This document shows positions 15,401-20,313 of a stretch of DNA of 20,313 nt, one piece after another. The stretch's first letter is position 1; each line of letters opens with the position of its first letter. The notes beneath the pieces are model-generated. The model had not been told where the DNA came from, did not search any database, and worked only from the letters and a program-made list of their open reading frames with translations. Source of the DNA: Nitrospirota bacterium (lineage in GTDB: Bacteria > Nitrospirota > JAOUDF01); contig JAOUDF010000023.1 in the NCBI GenBank assembly GCA_029859385.1, positions 1 to 20,313 on the forward strand. The letters are read 5' to 3'. The position numbers were made by a program, and so were the translations under genes.

Positions 15401-16957
15401 GACGCCGTTTACAACGCTCCATGCGCTGGAATATAGACTTGATCCCAGCGGGTTTCCCGCCGCAACCCGCCAGTAATAGCGTTTCCCGTCATCAGAGAAC
15501 CCTGTAATGTTAATCCCGATGTAATAACCAATCCATTCGCCAAATACTACATTGCTGAAACCGGCATCGGTCGCGATCTGAAGATAGTAATTGGCGGCCC
15601 TTTCAGCGGGGGCCCACTGAAACGTTATGGATGTCCCCTCTTGATAAGAATCATGTGGCGGCGAGGTTAGTGATGGAGTGGCGGGAGAGCTGCTTGGGCC
15701 GTTTACCACACTCCAGGCACTGGAATAGTAGCTTGACCCAAGCGAATTACCCGCCGCAACCCGCCAGTAATATCTTTGGCCGTTGTCGGGGAGTCCCGTC
15801 AGGGTTATGCCGATATAATTCCCTACCCAGTCGGCGTAAACAACGTTGCTGAAGCTGCTATCAGTCGCAACCTGCAGGTAGTAGTTAACGGCCCTGGCCG
15901 ATTGGCCCCATTGAAAGGTGATGCTTGTCCCGTTAACCATAGCCCCGTCTGCGGGAGAGATCAACGCCGGTGTCGGCGGGACGGCGCTTGGCCCGTTGAT
16001 CACGCTCCACGCACTGGAATAGTAGCTTGACCCAAGCGAATTACCGGCCGCAAGCCGCCAGTAATATCTTTGGCCGTTGTCGGGAAGTCCGGTCAAGGTT
16101 ATGCCGATATAATTCCCTACCCAGTCGGCGTAAACAACGTTGCTGAAACCGCTATCGGTCGCAACCTGCAGGTAGTAGTTAACGGCCCTGGCCGATTGGC
16201 CCCATTGAAAGGTGATGCTTGTCCCGTTAACCATAGCCCCGTCTGCGGGAGAGATCAACGCTGGTGTCGGCGGGACGGCGCTTGGCCCGTTGATCACGCT
16301 CCACGCACTGGAATAGTAGCTTGACCCAAGCGAATTGCCGGCCGCAACCCGCCAGTAATATCTTTGGCCGTTGTCGGGAAGTCCGGTCAAGGTTATGCCG
16401 ATATAATTCCCTACCCAGTCGGCGAAAACAACATTGCTGAAACCGCTATCGGTCGCAACCTGCAGATAGTAGTTAGCGGCCCTGGCCGACTGGCCCCATT
16501 GAAATGTAATGCTTGTCCCAATCACCGTCGCGCCGTTTGCGGGAGAGATCAACGCCGGTGCCGGCGGGATGGCGCTTGGCCCGTTTGTCACATAATAGGT
16601 GCTGGAAAACCAGCTCCACCCTTCGGCGTTGCCCGCTGCTACACGCCAGTAATATATCTGTCCGTTGTCGGGACAGTTTGTAAGGCTCATCCCAATATAG
16701 TTGCCTATATTCCAGTCCACAATAAGGTTGTTGAAAAAGGGGTCCGTGGCCACCTGGATGTAATAGGTCGTGGCATCAGGGACCTGGCTCCACTGGAACA
16801 ATATGGTTGTTCCTGACACATTGGAACCGTAAGACGGATATATTGGGGTTGGAGTCCATGGCACGGCTGAATAAGCCGTGCTTCCGCCCAATAACATCAA
16901 TAGCACAAGAAACCTGGCAAATACCTTTGCATTTCGCTTGCGGCTACAGGTTTTCAT
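12458..16957 (-). CDS. Large secreted M4 (thermolysin-family) metalloprotease with FN3-like and Ig-like repeats
   Basis: The protein has 1499 residues. The order is: signal peptide (1-31, TAYSA end); five FN3-like repeats (32-130, 131-228, 229-326, 327-424, 425-518); M4 catalytic domain (about 519-849); an InlB-type bacterial repeat (853-922); Ig-like and chitobiase-C-terminal-like modules (924-1374), of which two types occur twice; and an ASH/choice-of-anchor-D-like domain (1375-1499). The zinc site is HEWGH (673-677) plus Glu698 in GALNEAFSD (Asp702), and the catalytic His764 lies in GVHTNSG. No FTP or PepSY propeptide is found between signal peptide and catalytic domain, where M4 enzymes normally have one; the preceding gene appears to encode it. 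GGGAGG precedes the ATG, 13 bases after that gene. The product is probably surface-bound or released; its substrate is unknown. Confidence 0.92.
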   Translation of the reverse strand: MKTCSRKRNAKVFARFLVLLMLLGGSTAYSAVPWTPTPIYPSYGSNVSGTTILFQWSQVPDATTYYIQVATDPFFNNLIVDWNIGNYIGMSLTNCPDNGQIYYWRVAAGNAEGWSWFSSTYYVTNGPSAIPPAPALISPANGATVIGTSITFQWGQSARAANYYLQVATDSGFSNVVFADWVGNYIGITLTGLPDNGQRYYWRVAAGNSLGSSYYSSAWSVINGPSAVPPTPALISPADGAMVNGTSITFQWGQSARAVNYYLQVATDSGFSNVVYADWVGNYIGITLTGLPDNGQRYYWRLAAGNSLGSSYYSSAWSVINGPSAVPPTPALISPADGAMVNGTSITFQWGQSARAVNYYLQVATDSSFSNVVYADWVGNYIGITLTGLPDNGQRYYWRVAAGNSLGSSYYSSAWSVVNGPSSSPATPSLTSPPHDSYQEGTSITFQWAPAERAANYYLQIATDAGFSNVVFGEWIGYYIGINITGFSDDGKRYYWRVAAGNPLGSSLYSSAWSVVNGVNTANCASSVGSGYGVLTAKSHIDTCYYSSGPDYYLMDISRRNGGHHGGRMSNTSMIQTVNFNSGAMNDSDNNWNASGQATGVDAQVHAGWVYDYLNAQLGINSFDNAGSSMSSVVDVTHYNGGALCSDNAFWDGSSVRYCTGAPYAGALDVIAHEWGHAVTQTVAGGLNYEYESGALNEAFSDWMGTAVEHYYGETNWTIGEGINTIRDLSSPRLYGQPDTYEGTYWYPQTACVASYNNDWCGVHTNSGIPNKMFYLLSQGGSHNGVNVQGIGIQKAMEIAFKANKRWPVNVSFNGAKGGMVDAVNNDVLPYDPNLGFQVQNAWAAVGVGTLPVIGVSASPSEGGTISGGGSHEWGKSVRVTATAEPGYEFANWTESGSVVSSTATYSFVVNGGRTLVANFAATGPTGTISVNNGAASTNNTSVTLTISCNDTGSGCSQMQFSNDNASWSTAEAYATSKAWALSAGDGLKTVYVKFMDNAGIWSTAYSASIVLDTLAPAAPVINSFSFGTFQNSTTASLSGTAEASSTVKVYDNGNVTAVGTTAASGTGNWNLNIDSLSEGGHSFTAKATDAAGNTGIASSVAVLTIDMAAPTTTASPAGGMYNSARTVTLTCSDGTGSGCDKIYYTTDGSTPTTASTVYTTALSISTTTTLKFFAKDLAGNSETVKSQTYTIDATTPTGTIVINGNAASTNNPSITLTLTCNDSGSGCSQMQFSNDNTNWSAAEAYVTSKAWTMATGDGTKTVYAKFKDAAGNWSTAYNDTIVLDTTVPTTTVSQVGGTYNSAQTVTLTCSDGTGSGCDKIYYTTDGSMPTTASTVYTTALSISTTTTLKYFAKDMVGNSETVQSHVYLINVPPDISALPSSLSFATLACGNTSSAQTITVSNSASATALLSISSVSVSGNEYLIQSNNCTGAMLAASESCSVQVAFKPTYKWERRANLAIASSDPDTPTLYVPLTGTGGDTCPLDPSILLPILKMLLE
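15686..16567 (-). repeat. Three near-identical 294-bp tandem repeats coding for FN3-like domains
   Basis: Three consecutive 294-bp units (16567-16274, 16273-15980, 15979-15686) encode repeats 2-4 of the metalloprotease, 98 residues each. Long identical stretches are shared at DNA level, including at silent positions; for example, the segment coding GNYIGITLTGLPDNGQ is almost unchanged. The outer repeats 1 and 5 are much more diverged. The pattern indicates recent duplication or ongoing gene conversion, and copy number may vary between strains. Confidence 0.93.
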
Positions 16958-16970
16958 ATTCCAGCCTCCC

Positions 16971-18245
16971 TTATTTCTGCCTGAAAGGCTGGTCAGTATC
17001 CTGCTTTTTTAGTATCTCCCCGGTAAAGGCGTCAATTCTGTACTCCCAAGCACCTCCACGCCCCTTCCAGACTACATACGGAGGCTTCGGTATCGCTACC
17101 TTCTTGAACCCTGTAAATATTCTCAACTCAGTATCGGGACCAAGCGATTTTTTTACATCTTGTTTGACGATTTCATATATCTCGCGCTTCTTTAGTGTTG
17201 GTTTTCGAAGGGCGTGATACAACTCAGGGGTGACATGTATTACGTTGACTGTCAGATTTGTTACAATGTCATTTGGCCCTATACCTACGTTAATAAATGA
17301 ATATTCTAATTCTACATTCCCAATTTTACGCTCATAATAAATATCGATATAACCAGTCCCATACTCATTTACACTGATCTTTTTCTCATTTATCTCCCTC
17401 ATGTCAATAATCCCAAGCAACCCTGCCTCTTCTTCTAGGAACGCCATTGCCAAGGCGCGGGCTCTTTCTTCCCGGCTAGGTTCATTTTTTGCCTTCCAGA
17501 ATTTTTCAGCCTTCGCTTCATCTCTGGGTGTAATATCGCCTCTTATATGAATTGACTCTATTTGCTGTCCATAAGGCGTCATCTGCAAGTGCACACTGGG
17601 CAGGTCTGCCAAGCGAACATACTTGTCTTCCAGATACTGCTTTATGTTCGGCGGCAGCGGCGGAATGGACTTCAGCTTTTTCTCAATCTCGGCGAAATCA
17701 GGCAAGGAAGAAGGGTCCAGCGGACCGGCGGCATCATCGCTGAAGTCCGTATCCAGTATTACCGGTCCGGTATATGGCTGTTTTTTTATCTTGACCTTTT
17801 TCTCCGGCGCACGCTTGTCGGGCGATGGTTGCTTCGTGTCGACGGAAGGCGCATGCTTGTCGGACGATGGTTGCTTTGCGTCGGCGGCTGGTGCATGATG
17901 CTGCTTCTGTGACCCAATATCCTTTGGCGCAGGTGCTATCCCAGGCACTACATCTAGCTGTTTACTAACTGTGCCTCGTCCGTTCGCGGCAACTTCACCT
18001 GGCTTTATATGCGCGGGAGGCATTACCGGCACGACTACCGGTGGAGCATCTATAGCGGCAGGATCTTGCGGGGGCAACATTGGCGGCTTGTCGGCTTTGC
18101 CAGCACCAGGATGAGGGTGCTCTGATTGGTTGCTCTGAGGCGGAGCCGGCGGGTATATATTGTCTTGGGCAGCTACGTAACCAGCGCAGGATAGTCCACT
18201 GAGAAAAAAAAGATTTATGAGAACTTTGTATTTGCCTGTTTTCAT
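16971..18245 (-). CDS. Secreted Pro-rich protein with C-terminal FTP/PepSY (M4 propeptide)-like region
   Basis: I use ATG at 18245 (AGGAG seven to nine bases upstream), giving 424 residues; ATG at 18275 has no such site and would add ten residues before the signal peptide. Residues 1-27 form a signal peptide ending in VAAQ. Residues 29-185 are low-complexity, rich in Pro, Lys and Asp, with an imperfect repeat (AKQPSSDKHAP and TKQPSPDKRAP). The folded part follows. About residues 260-340 contain ARALAMAFL and GTGYIDIYYERKIGNVELEY, which recall FTP domains. About residues 347-415 end in GGAWEYRIDAFTGEILKK, which recalls the end of the PepSY domain in thermolysin propeptides. No catalytic motif is seen. 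It lies 13 bases before the metalloprotease gene. I infer a separate inhibitor/chaperone propeptide for that protease. Confidence 0.65.
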   Translation of the reverse strand: MKTGKYKVLINLFFLSGLSCAGYVAAQDNIYPPAPPQSNQSEHPHPGAGKADKPPMLPPQDPAAIDAPPVVVPVMPPAHIKPGEVAANGRGTVSKQLDVVPGIAPAPKDIGSQKQHHAPAADAKQPSSDKHAPSVDTKQPSPDKRAPEKKVKIKKQPYTGPVILDTDFSDDAAGPLDPSSLPDFAEIEKKLKSIPPLPPNIKQYLEDKYVRLADLPSVHLQMTPYGQQIESIHIRGDITPRDEAKAEKFWKAKNEPSREERARALAMAFLEEEAGLLGIIDMREINEKKISVNEYGTGYIDIYYERKIGNVELEYSFINVGIGPNDIVTNLTVNVIHVTPELYHALRKPTLKKREIYEIVKQDVKKSLGPDTELRIFTGFKKVAIPKPPYVVWKGRGGAWEYRIDAFTGEILKKQDTDQPFRQK

Positions 18246-18306
18246 TGTCACTCTCCTGCGGTTTATTGGCTTCAAAGACTGCCATTCCGGTGCTTCTCAG
18301 GTGCTT

Positions 18307-18744
18307 TCACATTCGAGTCTTTTCAACCTTAGCAAGCAGCCCATCCAACTCATTTGCCTTGTCTTCCAGCCCCAGGCTTACCAACCGTGCCCGCGTCTCG
18401 GCAAAGTAGCGTCGCACCTCTTCGCGCATGGTCGCCAGTTCGTTCAGCTTACCTTCCATGAGCATGCGCTTCGACGCGATGACGGTCTCGGAGCCGCCTT
18501 TACTATCCGTATCTTCGATATCGTTGATAAGGCTTTCCGCCTCGTCGAGGTGACGGGCAAGGGCTATGGCGAGGGGGTTGTCGGGCTGGTTCCGACCTTT
18601 GGTGAGTTGCTGGACGACATCGGCAGGAATGGGCGCGATGTCACGGTGTTCGGCATACGCGATGGACAAAGACAGAATAAATACCACAAAGAAAAAACAT
18701 ACGACCTTCAAAAATCTGCAATACCCGAGAAATGCCGCCATCAT
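18307..18744 (-). CDS. Small exported helical protein of unknown function
   Basis: The protein has 145 residues. A hydrophobic segment (about 11-31, FLKVVCFFFVVFILSLSIAYA) is a probable signal peptide with cleavage before EHRD; otherwise it would be an N-terminal anchor. The rest is charged, poor in beta-formers and without cysteines. It looks strongly helical, with a likely coiled-coil from about 75 to 140 (KLNELATMREEVRRYFAETR and following). I do not recognise a family. GAGGGG lies five bases before ATG at 18744. It is the first gene of the four-gene exported cluster, 61 bases ahead of the propeptide-like gene, so a role as adaptor or periplasmic partner for the protease is possible but unproven. 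Confidence 0.72.
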   Translation of the reverse strand: MMAAFLGYCRFLKVVCFFFVVFILSLSIAYAEHRDIAPIPADVVQQLTKGRNQPDNPLAIALARHLDEAESLINDIEDTDSKGGSETVIASKRMLMEGKLNELATMREEVRRYFAETRARLVSLGLEDKANELDGLLAKVEKTRM

Positions 18745-18877
18745 ACTATCCCCTCTACGCCCGGCCAGTTACACCAATTAATTTATTTCTTATGATCCTC
18801 CTAAAAAGCGACGCGATAAAACCAGACTAGCGCCTTACGCGGGACAGGTTCATCGACCCCATTTTCTTACTTCAATT

Positions 18878-18929
18878 AGGCAAGAATTCTAACACGGAGT
18901 CAAGCCTGCTAGTCAAGACATTCTTGCCT
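18878..18929. promoter_or_regulatory. Paired inverted repeat AGGCAAGAAT framing the cluster promoter
   Basis: AGGCAAGAAT (18878-18887) and its perfect complement ATTCTTGCCT (18920-18929) are separated by 32 bases, with centres 42 bp apart (about four helical turns). Between and partly under them lies a minus-strand promoter candidate: TTGACT (18916-18911) and TAGAAT (18891-18886), with a long 19-base spacer. The arrangement suggests a regulator binding on both sides of the promoter. Confidence 0.5.
18886..18916 (-). promoter_or_regulatory. Candidate promoter of the four-gene exported cluster
   Basis: TTGACT (18916-18911) and TAGAAT (18891-18886) each match the sigma70 consensus at five of six bases. 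The 19-base spacer is longer than ideal, which is typical of promoters needing an activator or DNA-twisting regulator. A start near 18880 would give a leader of about 135 bases. Confidence 0.4.
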
Positions 18930-19183
18930 CACATTTGCTGCCCACTCTATTTGCCAATTCCATAGCACATATCAATGAATCATAGCGTTACAGGCCAGAC
19001 AAGCGAAAACCACGCTAATAATAATTATGACTATAATGGGATTGAGATAATTTTATTTGCTTTGCGGATAGTCATGACGTAAGCGTTGACCGAGTCATAG
19101 CAGAGGGGATATCACAAGCGGAAGATTTGCAAGAGTAAGACAAACCAATTCTTACGGTGAAGAGAAGATATCTCAACTGGCGT

Positions 19184-19732
19184 TTACCAAATTGTGCCGA
19201 AATCAAACTCTATCCGGCACTCTTCCAGCTGAAATGGCATGACCTCCGTCTTCACGGCACCGTGGCTTGTGTAGTGCTGCTCGTCGTCAAGCCCGTAGAC
19301 TTCGGCTATCTTCTCCGCGACATCCACGATGATGTAGTATTTGACGCCCTGGGACTGGTATATCTCGTACTTGAGGTTCTTATCCTTGACAGTGGTGGCG
19401 GGTGAAAGGATCTCGAATATCATTACTGGAGAGGTTGTGAGGTAATTACCGCTCACCTCGCCGCAAACCACCATATTGTCGGGCTGTACTACGGTATCTT
19501 CAGCAATCTTCCAATCAACGGGGAGGAGGGGTTTACATCTGCCACAACCCTTGAGCAACTCATGCAACTGCGTATGTATATTCCCGGACACACGCTGATG
19601 CGCGATCGATGGCAACGGCGTCATGGCATAGGCTATGCCACCTATAAGTTCCCACTTGCCTTCCCAGTTGCAATAATCGTCGTAGGTGTATTGCGGGAGG
19701 TATTCTCTTCTTCGCGAATTATGGTTTTTCAT
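19184..19732 (-). CDS. Uma2 family protein (DUF820), putative PD-(D/E)xK nuclease
   Basis: The 182-residue protein has the Uma2 layout: an N-terminal YTYDDYCNWEGKWELIGGIAY with Glu28, IAHQRVSGNIHTQL, VVQPDNMVVC (Asp85), VMIFEILSPATTVKDKN (Glu107) and then a lysine-rich helix (K119/K121) before GVKYYIIVD. The conserved acidic and lysine residues form a PD-(D/E)xK nuclease-like active site. Uma2 proteins are numerous in cyanobacteria and some other phyla, often in many copies, and their biological role is unknown. ATG at 19732 is preceded by AGGGTGG. The gene stands alone between A/T-rich spacers and could be a mobile accessory gene. Confidence 0.9.
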   Translation of the reverse strand: MKNHNSRRREYLPQYTYDDYCNWEGKWELIGGIAYAMTPLPSIAHQRVSGNIHTQLHELLKGCGRCKPLLPVDWKIAEDTVVQPDNMVVCGEVSGNYLTTSPVMIFEILSPATTVKDKNLKYEIYQSQGVKYYIIVDVAEKIAEVYGLDDEQHYTSHGAVKTEVMPFQLEECRIEFDFGTIW

Positions 19733-19815
19733 AAGCCACCCTGTTTCTCCAATGCTCTAAAGATATCAGAACATTAAGTAGCCGACAAGCATGACGTGAC
19801 TTTTCCTCCTGTTGC

Positions 19816-20097
19816 TCAGTAGCTCCGCGTCCGCTTCGCCATCTCCTCTCCCAGTATCTTCTGATACATGACGTCCCACTCCCGGCTCCCCTCGGGGATC
19901 TTGCGCGAATAGGTCTGTATCTTGTTTCGGGCGAAATGGTCGATTTCGGAGAAGAGTTTTAGCTGACCGTTAACTATCTTCTTGACGCCTTTAAGGAGTT
20001 CGGGGTCGTCAACCAGCAGATGCGTGCCGACCTCTTTTTTGATCTCCCTTGCAATGAGATGGGAGAGGTGGGATATCTTTTCATCGGACAGGATCAC
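19816..20097 (-). CDS. DUF507 family protein
   Basis: The 93-residue protein begins MILSDEKISHLSHLIAREIKK and ends with IPEGSREWDVMYQKILGEEM, the conserved head and tail of the DUF507 family. These are small, probably helical cytoplasmic proteins of unknown function, found mainly in Deltaproteobacteria, Aquificae and related groups. The start is GTG at 20097, with GGAGGAGAGG just upstream. It follows a second DUF507 gene after 16 bases, so the two are likely co-expressed and may form a heteromer. Confidence 0.85.
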   Translation of the reverse strand: MILSDEKISHLSHLIAREIKKEVGTHLLVDDPELLKGVKKIVNGQLKLFSEIDHFARNKIQTYSRKIPEGSREWDVMYQKILGEEMAKRTRSY

Positions 20098-20113
20098 GTT
20101 CGCCTCTCCTCCA

Positions 20114-20313
20114 TTACAGGATCACCTTTTTCTCTGCTATGAGCTTCTTCTTGGTCATCTCGAAAAGCTTGCGGTAATCGAGCCGCCCTGCACGAATGTC
20201 GGCCTCGTACTGTTGCAGAATCTGCCGTACTTCATCGTTGATGCGGTCCTCGACAGCCAGCTCTTCCTGGATCGCAATGCGCAGATGCTCGGTCAATTTC
20301 GCTAGGTCAACAG
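20114..20313 (-). CDS. Second DUF507 family protein, N-terminus cut by window edge
   Basis: Only the C-terminal 65 residues are inside the window; the frame stays open to the edge, so the TTG at 20296 should not be taken as the start. The visible part starts VDLAKLTEHLRIAIQEEL and continues with EVRQILQQYEADIRAGRLDYRKLF and a lysine-rich end. The pattern follows the neighbouring DUF507 protein (acidic helix, then arginine/lysine helices) but lacks its EGSREWDVMY motif, so the two are divergent paralogues. The assignment rests on position and partial pattern. Confidence 0.65.
   Translation of the reverse strand, partial: VDLAKLTEHLRIAIQEELAVEDRINDEVRQILQQYEADIRAGRLDYRKLFEMTKKKLIAEKKVIL

Larger units (their letters stand above)
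18745..19183. other. A/T-rich intergenic region between protease cluster and Uma2 gene
   Basis: About 440 bases hold no convincing gene on either strand. The minus strand contains the likely promoter of the exported cluster and its paired inverted repeat (18878-18929), leaving a leader of about 135 bases. In that leader an orphan AGGAGG (18802-18797) is followed by ATCATAAG, with no usual start codon at the right distance. The right half contains short A/T runs and a weak hairpin (GTAAGA at 19135, TCTTAC at 19150) downstream of the Uma2 gene. Confidence 0.6.

Noticed and set aside
15686..16567. Periodic repeats considered as a CRISPR-like or satellite array
   Set aside because: The 294-bp units are in frame and encode beta-sandwich domains of a secreted protein, with no short repeat-spacer structure.
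15776..16816. Three similar plus-strand frames repeating GESRQGYADIIPYPVG-like sequence
   Set aside because: They are the antisense of the tandem FN3-like repeats and recur only because the DNA repeats.
19135..19155. GTAAGA/TCTTAC hairpin after the Uma2 gene as terminator
   Set aside because: The stem is six bp and A/T-rich, with no T-tract in either direction.

Overview
The window is typical of a Gram-negative, anaerobic Deltaproteobacterium, most like the Geobacter/Pelobacter/Desulfuromonas group. Supporting signs are a lipoprotein multiheme c-type cytochrome, a DUF1573 exported protein, a DUF507 gene pair and the general gene style. This is inferred from protein families, not from a species match. 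Most of the window is moderately GC-rich; the stretch at about 17,000-19,180 is visibly more A/T-rich.

Region 1 (1-4249, minus strand) is a tight gene string read right to left: rph (RNase PH), rdgB (non-canonical purine NTP pyrophosphatase), an alpha/beta-hydrolase, a dGTPase-like HD hydrolase, a tetraheme lipoprotein cytochrome and a DUF1573 protein cut by the window edge. Neighbouring genes overlap or lie within about 10 bases, so they are probably one transcript from a promoter at 4132-4160. Divergent from it, coaE starts the plus-strand block.

Region 2 (4250-10236, plus strand) is coaE, then galU with a near-consensus sigma70 promoter, a small heat-shock protein, the ATP-dependent protease Lon, thiL and a DUF2062 membrane protein. 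galU through DUF2062 is compact enough to be one operon with protein quality control (Hsp20, Lon) in the middle.

Region 3 (10237-12072) is an accessory patch. A minus-strand AAA+/DUF4143 ATPase, with its own promoter and an overlapping palindrome, sits between the intact DUF2062 gene and a 5'-truncated copy of the same gene carrying a nonsense mutation. A REP/MITE-like double hairpin follows.

Region 4 (12073-18929, minus strand) is the most interesting part: four consecutive genes for exported proteins. In transcription order they are a small helical secreted protein, a Pro-rich secreted protein whose C-terminus resembles the FTP-PepSY propeptide of thermolysin-family proteases, a 1499-residue M4 metalloprotease with five FN3-like repeats where the propeptide would normally be, and a small secreted protein. 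I read this as a possible split protease/propeptide system. A paired 10-bp inverted repeat with centres 42 bp apart frames the likely promoter.

Region 5 (19184-20313, minus strand) holds a Uma2-family putative nuclease and two adjacent DUF507 genes, the second cut by the window edge.
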